Source: Cyclobacteriaceae bacterium
GTDB lineage: Bacteria > Bacteroidota > Bacteroidia > Cytophagales > Cyclobacteriaceae
Assembly: GCA_016787565.1 (NCBI GenBank)
Contig: JAEUUG010000004.1
Coordinates: 620,593-684,592, forward strand
Reading direction: 5' to 3'
DNA: 64,000 bases
The translations under genes were made by a program, and so were the position numbers. The notes under the pieces were generated by a model that searched no databases, was not told the origin of the DNA, and worked only from the letters and a program-made list of their open reading frames with translations. This document shows positions 36,659 to 47,246 of this stretch, one piece after another (the stretch's first letter is position 1; every line of letters starts with the position of its first letter).

Positions 36659-36892
36659 ATGGGTCAAAAGAAACAACCTAGCATCAATACCGAGGTACAG
36701 TCAGTCCCGGAAGATCAGCTGATTCAGGATATGATGCAGAAGCGCAAGCTGCAGCAAGAGGCCTTAATCAAAATTATGACCTCCATTGATAAGGCAGATG
36801 AAGAAACTACCATCGTTCCAAAGCCCGTCAAAATGCAAAAGCATTTAGCGCCAAAGAAGACTTTCAAGATCCGGAAAAAAACATCGAAATGA
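36659..36892 (+). CDS. Small basic protein of unknown function, coupled to the giant protease gene
   Basis: 77 residues without signal or membrane segment. The middle is predicted helical and charged (EDQLIQDMMQKRKLQQEALIKIM) and the end is Lys-rich (KHLAPKKTFKIRKKTSK). Its stop codon overlaps an ATG of the protease frame (ATGA at 36889-36892), which supports a real, translationally coupled gene. I do not recognise the family. Confidence 0.6.
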   Translation: MGQKKQPSINTEVQSVPEDQLIQDMMQKRKLQQEALIKIMTSIDKADEETTIVPKPVKMQKHLAPKKTFKIRKKTSK

Positions 36893-39800
36893 ACTCAATT
36901 AACCTAAACCCTATGAAGTATACTTTACGAAAGATGACCAGGCAAAGTCTCCTTCTGCTGTTGTTTATCGTGTGCTCGGTCATGGTGCTGGCACAGGAGG
37001 CATCCTACAAGAAAGGTGTAAAACAAGGCCAGATCAAAGTGAAATTCGCAGCCGAGATGTCAAGTTCGCTTGGTGCGATGGACGTTAGATCGGGTAAGGA
37101 ATTACGCACCGGTATGCGTGCGTTCGATGCTGTGGCTAAAAACACTTCGGCTAAGAATATGTATCGGTTGTTTCCCTACGATGCACAAAACGAAACCAAA
37201 CTCCGCAAACATGGATTGCACCTGTGGTACGTGGTAGAGATTGATGAGAAAGTTGATCCTGTCACCGCGGCTGCGCAATTCAAACAACTCGGTGAAGTAT
37301 CTGTGGCGGAAGTTGAGCACGAAAAAATTATTGCTCCGTATACCGTGCAGTCTTATACTCCGGGCATCGGCACCTACGATGTACTTCCTTTTAATGATCC
37401 TTACCTGAAAGATCAGTGGCATTATGATAACCGCTCACAAACCGGTTTTGGTGATGCAGACATTAATGTATTTGAAGCCTGGAAAAAAAATACCGGATCA
37501 AATACAATCATTGTTTCCATACACGATGAAGGTGTTGATGTGAATCACAAAGATTTGAAAGCAAACATCTGGATAAACCAGGCCGAGTTGAATGGCGTGA
37601 CTGGTGTGGATGATGACGGCAATGGATTCGTAGATGACATCAACGGTTATAATTTTGAAAAGAACAGAGGAGCCGTTGATCCACAGTACCATGGTACGCA
37701 CGTAGCCGGAACAATTGCTGCGGTGAATAACAACGGTATTGGAGTTTCCGGTATTGCCGGAGGTAATGGCAGTGGCAATGGTGTTAAAGTAATGTCACTG
37801 CAGATTTTAGGTGGTGCACCGATAGAACGTTCATTTGTTTATGCCGCTAACAATGGTGCGGTGATTTCGCAAAACAGCTGGGGTTATACTTCACCCGGTT
37901 ATTTTGATCAATCGGTTTTAGATGCCATTAAATATTTTGTTGACGAAGCTGGTAACTATCCCGGTAGTCCGATGAAAGGCGGCCTGGTAATTTTCGCTGC
38001 CGGGAATTCTAATTACGATGGCGAATGGTATCCCGGATATTATGATAAAGCAATGGCCGTTGCCTCAATCGGACCGGAGTGGAAGCGTGCTTATTACTCC
38101 AATTATGGTGCATGGGTTGAACTGTCAGCTCCCGGTGGTGATCAGGATTACGGTACTAAGAATGGTGTATTGAGTACCATTCCCAAAGATCAGTATGCTT
38201 ACTTACAGGGAACATCCATGGCGTGTCCGCACGTATCGGGTATTGCAGCATTGGCACTGTCTAACCGAACCAAGCAACTCACCAATACAGAGCTTTGGAA
38301 TAAGCTGGTAACGGGTGTTGTCAACATTGATGAATACAATCCTGACTTTATTGGCAAGATGGGGTCTGGTGCTATTGATGCTGACATGGCCATCCAAAAT
38401 GATCTCGGAAAAGCTCCTGCAGCCATTACAAATTTGGCTGTAACAGGTGTGGCGCAAGAATTTGCTACGCTGCGTTGGTCAGTGCCGACTGATGAAGACG
38501 ATGGTAAGCCCCTTACGTTTTCCTTATATGTTCATACTCAACCTATTACTACAGCCAACCTGAATGTGGCTACTAAAACAGTAATTAAGAATACGAAGGC
38601 TGCCGGTGAAGTTATCGACTTTGAAGTGGAGGGATTACTGGGAGTAACTACTTACTACTTCGCGATTACATCAACTGATCGGTGGGGTAATTCATCCTTG
38701 CTCTCTAATGTTGCAACCGAAACAACCAATCAGGGTCCATCTATTGCCATGGATGAAAATAGCCAGGAGGTAAACCTTGAGATTGACGTAAACAACTCCT
38801 TCACCGCTTCGCAAGACCTGACTATTTTAAACCAGGCTTCCGGTATTTTGCGCTGGAACCACTTTGTGCGCCAAGGCAGTGTCTCTCTTTCGTTCAATGC
38901 GGCTAATCTGCGTTATCCGAAAGTTACAGCAAAGCCTTCGTCCACCAACACGAAAGTGGCCATGCGCAGCGCGCAGAATGAAAAAGGGAAGCTGAGAAGC
39001 AATGAACCCGTGGCGATGGCGTTTACGCCTCTTGAAAAGAGTTACACCTACTGGTCAACCAACATTATTGGCGAGACAGACCTTCGCTTAACCAACTCGG
39101 CAGCAGCACGCTTTTATGTGACTGAACCGGATGGCTTCAACCTCACACAGGTACGCATGTACATGAAGCACGATCCTGCCAAAGGTCCGGTGATTGTGGA
39201 AATTTATAAGGGTACTTCACTGCAGAAAAACAATCTGCTGTTTGCCCAGGAATATACCAACGGTGGTGACTACGAGCATACTGCTTTTGTCAATCTGGAT
39301 GAGCAATTGTTTTTTGAATCAGGCGAGACGTTTTGGGTAGTCTTTCATGTACCCGCTGGAAATCTTTTTCCGTTGGGTATTGGCTATGAAGCTGATCCTG
39401 AGTATTCCAAATACTGCTTCATGTCATTTGATTTAGGAGCGAAATGGATTCCATTGGAAGAAGCCATCAACTCAAAAGATTTTGCATGGTCCGTTACAGC
39501 GGCCAGTGAAAATCAAACCCTCGGAAATTACCTGGTACTGGAGCCGGGATCCGGTGATGTGAGTGGACATGATCAAACCACGACAACATTAACTGCCGAT
39601 GCCCAAACGCTTATCAATGGAAATTATAACGCCAGGCTGGTGATCACTTCCAACGATCCGCAAAATCGTGAGTTACGTGTTCCGGTAAACCTGAGTGTCA
39701 CCGGTCAGCAGCCGAATATCAAGCATATCGATATTGCTGATTTTGGTGCCGTGTTTCAGGGAACAACAAAAACCTTAGACCTGGTACTTGACAATCAGGG

Positions 39801-42800
39801 ATATGGAAACTTTAATGATCCTCAATTCTCCATCAGCGATCCGCAATTCAGCATCGTAGGTTATGCTCCTTGGCAGATTAAGGCTCGCGAAGAAGTGGTT
39901 GTGCAAATTAAATTTTCACCTGCTACCACCGGTAACATTAATGGCACATTGGAATTTACCAATGGAAATCAGTCGTACCAGATTGCGCTGTTTGGTGTTG
40001 GTACCGAAACTTCTAAGATAGCCCTGGTTCCCGAACAACAAACAATTGACAATATAACCATTGGCGATGTGGTGCAGGCACAGGTTTCGGTACAAAACAC
40101 AGGCGCCTTTCCGTTAAAATATTTTATACCGGGTTTTGATACAAAAGGTGTCAGCAACAACTGGCCTTCGGATTATCATACCTATGGATATAAATTCAGA
40201 ACAAATTATGCATCGGAAGTTGCTCCGCTTGACTATGCCTTTCAGGATATTGCCGCTTCCGGTATCAACATCACTGCATCACTGAAAGATGCGTTTAGCT
40301 ATGTTGAGGTGGAGATGGGATTTGACTTTCCGTATTATGGAAATGTGATGAATAAAATCTATGTGGCGCAAAAGGGCTTTACAGTTTTTGATAATTCTGT
40401 CAATCCGCTTAACTCACCATCGCTCGGTAATCCGTACAACCCGCGTGGATACATTTCACCATTAGGCGGATTCTTCGATTATATTACTTCCGGCAATATC
40501 TTCTATCAATTAGAGGCCGACCGGATCATCATTCAATACGATAACGTGTGGGATGGTTATAATCCTGAAACAATAACGGCTCAAATGGTTTTGTATGCCA
40601 ATGGCGATATCCGTTTCTTTTATGAGGATATGGGATTTTCTGAATACAACCAACAAGGCCTGACTATTCTTATTGAAGACCTGGATCAACAGGATGGTAT
40701 TCTTGTACATAACTATAATAAGCCGATTTCGCTGTACAGCGGTCTCGCATTGGGCTTTGATTATCCCGGTCCAAATATCATTACCAATGTGGTGAATGGC
40801 TCAGGTATTGTTATGCCTGGCAGCACTGTAAACGTTGATCTGACACTCTCCACAGCATCACTGGTTGAAGGTGCCACAAAGCGCTATATCAACTTCATCA
40901 GCAACGACCCTGCACAACCACAAAAGTATGCGTTGATTCAATTGGAGATTACAGGTGGTGGAATACCCGTACCGGTTTTATCAACCGATACGCTTGACTT
41001 CGGAAATGTATTCCAGGGTGCAGTGCGTTCGAAATTTTTCACCATCAAGAATACAGGGTCATCTAATGTGGGTATTACGGCAATGAATTTGACCAATGGT
41101 TCGTTTGTATTGACGGGTGAAACAGCTACGGTTATTAATCCTGGTTTATATAAAAAGTATGATGTTAAAATTCCAACATCAACGCTGGCGTCACTCGAAG
41201 ACTGGCTGACCATTCACTATTCAGATGGTTCACAGGAGGTTATTTACATTGTTGGTAATGTAGTAGAGGCTCCTGCCATTGCTGTTGATCTATCAACACT
41301 GCAGGAGACGTTAGCGTTTGGCGAAACCAGTACACATCCATTCACGATTGAAAACACTGGTGCTGGCATTTTGGAAGTTGTACCTATCGGAAAGCAATGG
41401 GTATCATTTCATTCAACAGCCGAACCGGCTGGGCAGGCACATGCCTATGAAATGTATAATGACGGACGTTTCTATCAGTGGATAGATATCCGCAAAAGCG
41501 GTGTTCATCTTTCTATGCTGGAAGACTTCAGTGATCCGGAAGATTTCTGGCGCAGGCTGGAACTTCCTTTCCCCATTGAATTCTACGGGAAAGTTTACAC
41601 CGAATTTAAAATCGGGTATAATGGTTTGATATCCTTTGCTGAAGAACCGGCCATTAGTTTCTTCCCCGATCATATACCATCAACCACGTTGGATGGGCCC
41701 GCCATCATGCCGTACTGGACCTTCAGTGGGTTTGATACCATGTTCCACGATCCGGAAGATGTGGGTATTTTTTATCAGTTCTATGATGATAAATTCATTA
41801 TTACCTGGAGTGTTTTTGTGAACAACTTTGGTGGTATGGGTGATCCTGTTTCCGCTCAGATTATTTTCTATAAAAATGGAACAATGAAGTTCCAGTACAA
41901 ACGCGAAGAAGGTGGAGTGGACTTAACGAGCCAGGCAACTACTATAGGGTTTCAGGAGAGCGGTACGTCTGGTGTTTCGATTTCTGATTATTTACGCATC
42001 GAACATGGTAAGGGTCTTGCGTACATCATCCTTCCCGCGAAGAAATATGCGATTACTCCTGGTGAAACATTATCCGGTGCGATTCATATTGATGCCCGGA
42101 ATATTTATGGCGGTACCTATATGGAATCGTTGAAACTGCAAACCAATGTGCCGGGTAGTGAAGATCTTGAAAAACCTGTTGAATTAACCGTAACCGGTGA
42201 AGCCGTATTGGGTGCACCGGAGTTGATCGATTTTGGTACCAAGATGATTACGTATCAAGTTGGTTCTCCTTATGTCAATATGATTGAACTTGAATTGACC
42301 AATGAAGGTGCAGCAGCATTGGAGATAACCTGGGCACAAATGGCCGATGCTACACAAGGCTTAAACCTGATGATGCTGGCCGATGGTTGGTTTGGTCCGG
42401 AGTGGTCGACCATCGATAATATCTATTCACCATGGTCGTGGAATCCTCCGGTCTACACCATACTCCCCGGAGATAAATTACAGGTACGCGCAATCTTTTA
42501 TCCTGAAGTTGCTGGTGATTTTAATGATGAAATAATATTCACTACCAATATTGGTGAACTTCGCATACCGATGCATGGTATTGGCATTGAACCACCGACA
42601 TTGGAATTAGACAAAACACCAATTGAGGTTGTAATGAACACGCCAACCGAGACCGAAAATAGAAGTATTGCTTTCAATAACCTGAACGGCCAATCGGAAT
42701 TGACATATGAAGTGAGCATTGATTTTGGTCGCGCCATTACAAGTCGCACCAATGAAGCCATGGCAACTTCCGCTACTGGATCTGCTAGATTGATTTCAAG

Positions 42801-44361
42801 AAAAGCTGATGTACATGGTGGTGGTATTCGTACGTCCTCGGTTTACAACCGGATATTGAAATACACCAGTAAAGAGGTACCCGATACACACGTGGGTATT
42901 GGTGGAGCAGGCACATTTGTAGTAGCTACTAAATTCAATGCAGGTCCACAAGGCTTCAACCTGTCACACGTAGAAACCTGGTTCCGATCGGAGACTGTTT
43001 CTGAAGGTTTTATTTCGGTAGAGATTCGCGCTGGTGGAGGTTCGATTTCCAATGCCAAAAAGCTGGGTGAAGGACAATTGAATTTTACAGGCTCCGGCAG
43101 CGATAATGCTGGCTCATGGCGTGCAATACCGTTAAGCACGGCAGTAGGAATTTATCCGAATGAGGATTTTTATGTGATCGTTACCTATCCGTTGGGAATA
43201 GAATATCCGCAGGGTGTGGTGAACGGAGAGCCAACAACTCCCGGACGCTACTTCTACTTCAATGAAGGCGAATGGTTCAATGTTCAGGAAGTCTCAGGCT
43301 TCACTACGACCGGCTGGCTGATGTATGCAGCGGAAGAAACTGAAGGCAATACATCGTGGCTGTCCATTACCTCCGAACTTTCCGGATCATTGGCAATAGG
43401 CGAGGAGCACACCATCGATTTATTAATGGAAGGTGCCTATGCACAACGTGGCGATCAGGTGGCCAATATCGTGGTGAAAACAAACGATCCGAATAACACA
43501 ACAGCAACTGTCCCGGTTAAACTTCGGGTGAATGAAGGTCCGCAGTTCTCCGGAGTACCCGAGGTTATCATGATGGCCGAAAAGGAAGTCCGCACCCTTA
43601 CTATAGGTGTGGTTGATCTGGAAGGTCATACGTTCACACTGCAGCCTGCTGCTGCTTATGCTGGCGTATCGCATACGCTTGCGAACGGAATCTTAACCGT
43701 TGTACTGGCTCCTGACTATGGTGATGCGGGTAGTTTTGTTTATCAGTTCAATGCAACCGATGAGTTCAATGCCACGAGTGAATTAAAACTTCACGTTGAA
43801 ATCGATCGGACCAATCAGGCACCAGCCTTTGTGGGCGTAATAACACTCGAGTACTATACCGTTGGAAATCTGATTGCCTATTCGCTTGGTGATTTCTTTA
43901 CCGATGCGGATGGTGATGAGCTAACCTACACGGTAACAACAGGCGCATCCGGAATCATTGAGGTATTTACGTCAACCAGTCAGTTCCTTGTTAAACCCTT
44001 GGTTGCCGGGGAAACAACGTTACAATTTATTGTGAAGGATAGCTGGGGCGCTGAAACCCGAAAGACTGTCAACGTTATAGTGCATAATGTGCTCGCGGTG
44101 GAAGATGATATCCTCAACGGTATCCGCATATATCCAAACCCGGTGAAGGACGTTGCGCAGGTTGAACTGACCAATGAATGGAAGGGAGAAGTAACGCTTA
44201 CGATCATCGATGCATTAGGCAGAAGTCACAGTACACATCAAGTAGTGGCGGGTAAGGAAGAAGTTCTTCCGATCAATGTTGCAAAACTTACGAGGGGCAT
44301 TTATATCCTTCGCGTTGACTCAAAAGATAAACGTTCAGCTGTAAGGCTGGTAAAAGAATAG
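36889..44361 (+). CDS. Giant S8 (subtilisin-like) protease with T9SS sorting domain
   Basis: 2490 residues. The true start may be the ATG at 36913, directly before a signal peptide (MTRQSLLLLLFIVCSVMVLAQ). The peptidase S8 domain spans about residues 190-500, with catalytic Asp213 (SIHDEGVDVNH), His268 (HGTHVAG) and Ser443 (GTSMACPHVSG). A fibronectin type III-like domain (APAAITNLAVTGVAQEFATL) follows, then over 1500 residues of beta-sandwich repeats of the choice-of-anchor/ASH type (DFGAVFQGTTKTLDLVLDNQG, DFGNVFQGAVRSKFFTIKNTG), cadherin/Ig-like parts, and a C-terminal type A T9SS domain (IRIYPNPVKDVAQVELTN ... GIYILRVDSKD). It should be exported across the outer membrane and attached to the cell surface or released. 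Substrate unknown. Confidence 0.9.
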   Translation: MNSINLNPMKYTLRKMTRQSLLLLLFIVCSVMVLAQEASYKKGVKQGQIKVKFAAEMSSSLGAMDVRSGKELRTGMRAFDAVAKNTSAKNMYRLFPYDAQNETKLRKHGLHLWYVVEIDEKVDPVTAAAQFKQLGEVSVAEVEHEKIIAPYTVQSYTPGIGTYDVLPFNDPYLKDQWHYDNRSQTGFGDADINVFEAWKKNTGSNTIIVSIHDEGVDVNHKDLKANIWINQAELNGVTGVDDDGNGFVDDINGYNFEKNRGAVDPQYHGTHVAGTIAAVNNNGIGVSGIAGGNGSGNGVKVMSLQILGGAPIERSFVYAANNGAVISQNSWGYTSPGYFDQSVLDAIKYFVDEAGNYPGSPMKGGLVIFAAGNSNYDGEWYPGYYDKAMAVASIGPEWKRAYYSNYGAWVELSAPGGDQDYGTKNGVLSTIPKDQYAYLQGTSMACPHVSGIAALALSNRTKQLTNTELWNKLVTGVVNIDEYNPDFIGKMGSGAIDADMAIQNDLGKAPAAITNLAVTGVAQEFATLRWSVPTDEDDGKPLTFSLYVHTQPITTANLNVATKTVIKNTKAAGEVIDFEVEGLLGVTTYYFAITSTDRWGNSSLLSNVATETTNQGPSIAMDENSQEVNLEIDVNNSFTASQDLTILNQASGILRWNHFVRQGSVSLSFNAANLRYPKVTAKPSSTNTKVAMRSAQNEKGKLRSNEPVAMAFTPLEKSYTYWSTNIIGETDLRLTNSAAARFYVTEPDGFNLTQVRMYMKHDPAKGPVIVEIYKGTSLQKNNLLFAQEYTNGGDYEHTAFVNLDEQLFFESGETFWVVFHVPAGNLFPLGIGYEADPEYSKYCFMSFDLGAKWIPLEEAINSKDFAWSVTAASENQTLGNYLVLEPGSGDVSGHDQTTTTLTADAQTLINGNYNARLVITSNDPQNRELRVPVNLSVTGQQPNIKHIDIADFGAVFQGTTKTLDLVLDNQGYGNFNDPQFSISDPQFSIVGYAPWQIKAREEVVVQIKFSPATTGNINGTLEFTNGNQSYQIALFGVGTETSKIALVPEQQTIDNITIGDVVQAQVSVQNTGAFPLKYFIPGFDTKGVSNNWPSDYHTYGYKFRTNYASEVAPLDYAFQDIAASGINITASLKDAFSYVEVEMGFDFPYYGNVMNKIYVAQKGFTVFDNSVNPLNSPSLGNPYNPRGYISPLGGFFDYITSGNIFYQLEADRIIIQYDNVWDGYNPETITAQMVLYANGDIRFFYEDMGFSEYNQQGLTILIEDLDQQDGILVHNYNKPISLYSGLALGFDYPGPNIITNVVNGSGIVMPGSTVNVDLTLSTASLVEGATKRYINFISNDPAQPQKYALIQLEITGGGIPVPVLSTDTLDFGNVFQGAVRSKFFTIKNTGSSNVGITAMNLTNGSFVLTGETATVINPGLYKKYDVKIPTSTLASLEDWLTIHYSDGSQEVIYIVGNVVEAPAIAVDLSTLQETLAFGETSTHPFTIENTGAGILEVVPIGKQWVSFHSTAEPAGQAHAYEMYNDGRFYQWIDIRKSGVHLSMLEDFSDPEDFWRRLELPFPIEFYGKVYTEFKIGYNGLISFAEEPAISFFPDHIPSTTLDGPAIMPYWTFSGFDTMFHDPEDVGIFYQFYDDKFIITWSVFVNNFGGMGDPVSAQIIFYKNGTMKFQYKREEGGVDLTSQATTIGFQESGTSGVSISDYLRIEHGKGLAYIILPAKKYAITPGETLSGAIHIDARNIYGGTYMESLKLQTNVPGSEDLEKPVELTVTGEAVLGAPELIDFGTKMITYQVGSPYVNMIELELTNEGAAALEITWAQMADATQGLNLMMLADGWFGPEWSTIDNIYSPWSWNPPVYTILPGDKLQVRAIFYPEVAGDFNDEIIFTTNIGELRIPMHGIGIEPPTLELDKTPIEVVMNTPTETENRSIAFNNLNGQSELTYEVSIDFGRAITSRTNEAMATSATGSARLISRKADVHGGGIRTSSVYNRILKYTSKEVPDTHVGIGGAGTFVVATKFNAGPQGFNLSHVETWFRSETVSEGFISVEIRAGGGSISNAKKLGEGQLNFTGSGSDNAGSWRAIPLSTAVGIYPNEDFYVIVTYPLGIEYPQGVVNGEPTTPGRYFYFNEGEWFNVQEVSGFTTTGWLMYAAEETEGNTSWLSITSELSGSLAIGEEHTIDLLMEGAYAQRGDQVANIVVKTNDPNNTTATVPVKLRVNEGPQFSGVPEVIMMAEKEVRTLTIGVVDLEGHTFTLQPAAAYAGVSHTLANGILTVVLAPDYGDAGSFVYQFNATDEFNATSELKLHVEIDRTNQAPAFVGVITLEYYTVGNLIAYSLGDFFTDADGDELTYTVTTGASGIIEVFTSTSQFLVKPLVAGETTLQFIVKDSWGAETRKTVNVIVHNVLAVEDDILNGIRIYPNPVKDVAQVELTNEWKGEVTLTIIDALGRSHSTHQVVAGKEEVLPINVAKLTRGIYILRVDSKDKRSAVRLVKE

Positions 44362-44385
44362 TGGAGCCAACCCACTAGAGTTCGT

Positions 44386-44414
44386 CAGCAGGTTCACTCA
44401 ACGTGAATCTGCTG
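44386..44414 (+). terminator. Hairpin after the giant protease gene
   Basis: A 12-bp stem with one G-U pair (44386-44397 and 44403-44414) and a five-base loop lies 24 bases after the stop codon. No T-run follows, so it could be a message-end stabiliser or attenuator rather than a full terminator before the lipoprotein gene. Confidence 0.4.
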
Positions 44415-44466
44415 ATCGAAACTCGAATAGGAAATTGACTTAAAAACATAAACTTAGAATATCATC

Positions 44467-44904
44467 ATGAGGAATATTTTAACATTATCAACGCTGGTAA
44501 TCGTGCTTGCCTTCAGCGGATGTAAAGACGATGAAGAATTCAGCAAGCGTCAAACCGATATAACCAAGCTCACGGCAGTAGCGTGGGGTAATCCTATCGT
44601 TCAGCATGGTACGGATGGTGACCTTTCTGATCAGTACGAGAATTTCGCCATCGTATTTGCACTGACATTCAACGATGGCTATGATGGCACGTTTGTCGTG
44701 TCGAATGGTGGATATGCTTTTCCGGAGAATGCCGGAAAGTGGAGGCTGAGCGAAGACCTGAACCGGATTATTTTTGACAACGGAAGAGAGTTTGATGTGG
44801 AGATTGAGGCAAAGACGCTTAAAATGGATTTCACCGTGGCGCCTTCCGGTGGACGCGTGGCCGGACTCAGCGGACATTTTACTTTTGATCTACAGCCGCT
44901 CTGA
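44467..44904 (+). CDS. Lipoprotein of unknown function
   Basis: 145 residues with a lipoprotein signal (MRNILTLSTLVIVLAFSGCKDD, Cys19 followed by acidic residues). The mature part (LTAVAWGNPIVQHGTDGD, YAFPENAGKWRLSEDLNRII) looks like a small lipocalin-type beta-barrel of the kind often annotated as lipocalin-like in Bacteroidota. It comes 105 bases after the T9SS protease on the same strand and ends in a terminator. Partnership with the protease is possible, but only context supports it. Confidence 0.65.
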   Translation: MRNILTLSTLVIVLAFSGCKDDEEFSKRQTDITKLTAVAWGNPIVQHGTDGDLSDQYENFAIVFALTFNDGYDGTFVVSNGGYAFPENAGKWRLSEDLNRIIFDNGREFDVEIEAKTLKMDFTVAPSGGRVAGLSGHFTFDLQPL

Positions 44905-44932
44905 CAATTTTTTTTAACCAATCCCTAAACCG

Positions 44933-44965
44933 AAAGCCTGACCGATAATACCGGCAGGCTTTTTT
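44933..44965 (+). terminator. Intrinsic terminator after the lipoprotein gene
   Basis: AAGCCTG-A-CCG pairs with CGG-CAGGCTT around a seven-base loop (one bulged A), and the right arm runs directly into TTTTTT. This ends the protease-lipoprotein unit before the E1 gene. Confidence 0.8.
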
Positions 44966-45048
44966 AGTTTCGCACATTGATCCTGCAACCGTTTGAATAA
45001 GGCCAAATTATTATCTTTACCGTCAACAACCCGGATATCACGAGCACG

Positions 45049-47139
45049 ATGGAGGAGACCACAAAAGCACGAAAGAAAAGTAAGCTGGATGTAGATCGAG
45101 ATATTTTACTAAAGGCTTATCGCCTGATGTGCACAACCAGTAGAATGGCAGCCTTGTACGATGAACAACGTGATGTGTGCAGCAAGTATGTGCACAGTAC
45201 ATCAAGGGGTCATGAGGCCATTCAACTTGCAGCCGCATTTCAACTTACACCTTCCGATTATGCAGCGCCCTACTACCGTGATGAAGCTATGTTGCTGGGC
45301 ATGGGCATTGAGCCATACGAACTCATGCTGCAACTGATGGCTAAGCGCGATGATCCTTTTTCCGGTGGAAGAACCTATTACAGTCATCCATCCTTAAAGC
45401 GCGAAGGGTATCCTGTTATTCCGCATCAAAGTTCGGCAACAGGTATGCAAGCCATTCCGGCAACGGGCATGGCACATGGTATTGCTTACCTTGAATCGCA
45501 AGGTTTGCTTTCCGAAGAGAATCAACCTGTCGTGCTGTGTTCGTTAGGTGATGGATCCGTTACCGAAGGAGAAGTGGCTGAAGCTTTTCAAATGGCAGTG
45601 CTTAAAAAATTACCCATACTGTATTTGGTGCAGGATAATGGTTGGGGAATCTCTGCAACCGGAAGCGAAATGCGTGCGATGGATGCGTATGAATATGCCG
45701 GAGGATTTAAAGGTTTGGAACGCATGGCAGTAGATGGAGCGGACTTCATCGATTCATTTTTAGGAATGAAGAAAGCGATTGATTTTGTGCGAAAGAAACG
45801 TCACCCGATGCTGGTTCATGCCCGGTGTCCGTTACTGGGTCATCATACGTCAGGCGTGCGAAGGGAATGGTATCGCGGTGAAGATTGGAAAACGCATCAA
45901 AAGTTTGATCCGATTGATCGGCTAAAAGTTTATTTGTTAACGCATGGCGAATCGGACGAAAGTTTATTGCCCATCGAAAGAGAAGCCGTAGTACGTGTTG
46001 AACAGGATTTTCAGCGTGCGTTGCAATCTCCCGATCCGGATGTGAACGATTTTGACACTCACGAATTTGCACCTACGCCTGTTGTTGAAGAAAGTGGTAA
46101 TCGTTCTCCGAAAGGAGGAGAGAAGGTTGTGATGGTTGATGCTGCGTTACATGCTGTGGATGAAATTCTGAAGAAACATCCGGAGGCATTGTTTTACGGA
46201 CAGGATGTTGGCGCACGACTTGGTGGTGTTTTTCGCGAAGCTGCAACGTTGGCACAAAAGTATGGCGACCATCGCGTTTTCAATACACCCATACAAGAGG
46301 CCTATATTGTAGGATCAACTGCAGGCATGTCGACTGTAGGCACAAAGCCCATTGTTGAAATTCAGTTTGCTGATTATATCTGGCCGGCTTTGAATCAGTT
46401 GGTGGAAGAGCTTTCCAAGAGTTGTTATTTATCGAAAGGCAAGTTTCCCATCCAGGCATTAATACGCGTTCCCATTGGCGCGTATGGTGGTGGTGGCCCG
46501 TATCACTCTGGAAGCATTGAATCAACATTACTCACCATCAGAGGAATTAAAGTTGTGTATCCTTCCAATGCAGCCGACATGAAAGGATTGCTGAAGGCCT
46601 CTTTCTACGATCCGAATCCGGTGGTGATGCTCGAGCACAAAGGATTGTATTGGTCGAAGGTACCCGGAACATCGGACGCAAAAACCATTGAACCAGATGA
46701 AGACTACATCATCCCACTGGGAAAACCCAATATTGTTCAGCATGCCTCGGAAGAAAAAGTCACGCAAGGTAATTCGGCTGTGGTGATTACGTATGGCATG
46801 GGTGTGTATTGGGCGAAAGAAGCCGCTGCATCTTTTTCCGGACAAATTGAAATCATCGATTTGCGTACGCTGAATCCCATTGATTGGGAGGCGATTATAA
46901 TCTCCGTTTCAAAACACAACAGGGTAATGGTCTTAACGGAAGAGCCGTTGCTGAATTCGTTTGCTGAATCGCTGGCCGGGAGAATTTCCAAATCGTGTTT
47001 TAGAAGTTTAGATGCTCCGGTATGGACAGTAGGTGCTGCTAACCTACCGGCTATTCCACTGAATGCTGAACTTGAAAAAATGATGTTGCCAAATGCGGAG
47101 AAGGTGCGGAGGGAGTTGGAAATGTTGCTTGCGTACTAG
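45049..47139 (+). CDS. 2-oxoacid dehydrogenase E1, alpha and beta subunits fused
   Basis: 696 residues. Residues 1 to about 330 are the E1 alpha half with thiamine diphosphate motif GDGSVTEGEVAEAFQMAV (GDG at 167-169, closing QDNGWGI), the rest the E1 beta half (FYGQDVGARLGGVFREA, TPIQEAYIVGSTAGMS, PYHSGSIESTLL). Fused E1 of this layout is common in Bacteroidota and resembles branched-chain 2-oxoacid dehydrogenase E1 more than pyruvate dehydrogenase; substrate is not certain. It decarboxylates the 2-oxoacid and hands the acyl group to E2 lipoyl domains. E2 and E3 are not in this window; the flavoprotein at 12866 is unlikely to be E3 because it lacks the disulfide. Confidence 0.9.
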   Translation: MEETTKARKKSKLDVDRDILLKAYRLMCTTSRMAALYDEQRDVCSKYVHSTSRGHEAIQLAAAFQLTPSDYAAPYYRDEAMLLGMGIEPYELMLQLMAKRDDPFSGGRTYYSHPSLKREGYPVIPHQSSATGMQAIPATGMAHGIAYLESQGLLSEENQPVVLCSLGDGSVTEGEVAEAFQMAVLKKLPILYLVQDNGWGISATGSEMRAMDAYEYAGGFKGLERMAVDGADFIDSFLGMKKAIDFVRKKRHPMLVHARCPLLGHHTSGVRREWYRGEDWKTHQKFDPIDRLKVYLLTHGESDESLLPIEREAVVRVEQDFQRALQSPDPDVNDFDTHEFAPTPVVEESGNRSPKGGEKVVMVDAALHAVDEILKKHPEALFYGQDVGARLGGVFREAATLAQKYGDHRVFNTPIQEAYIVGSTAGMSTVGTKPIVEIQFADYIWPALNQLVEELSKSCYLSKGKFPIQALIRVPIGAYGGGGPYHSGSIESTLLTIRGIKVVYPSNAADMKGLLKASFYDPNPVVMLEHKGLYWSKVPGTSDAKTIEPDEDYIIPLGKPNIVQHASEEKVTQGNSAVVITYGMGVYWAKEAAASFSGQIEIIDLRTLNPIDWEAIIISVSKHNRVMVLTEEPLLNSFAESLAGRISKSCFRSLDAPVWTVGAANLPAIPLNAELEKMMLPNAEKVRRELEMLLAY

Positions 47140-47186
47140 CGTGTACCGATATATTGGGCAGGTTAAGTTACTGGCTGGAGGTTTCA

Positions 47187-47229
47187 GGTTACAAGTTTCC
47201 AGACATCCATCAACCTGCAACTTGTAACC
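47187..47229. repeat. Intergenic inverted repeat, family member of the copy near 54360
   Basis: GGTTACAAGTT at 47187-47197 and AACTTGTAACC at 47219-47229 form a perfect 11-bp inverted repeat between convergent genes. The right half belongs to an 18-base string, AACCTGCAACTTGTAACC (47212-47229), found identically at 54352-54369. Confidence 0.6.
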
Positions 47230-47246
47230 AGCCAACCAGCATCCGC

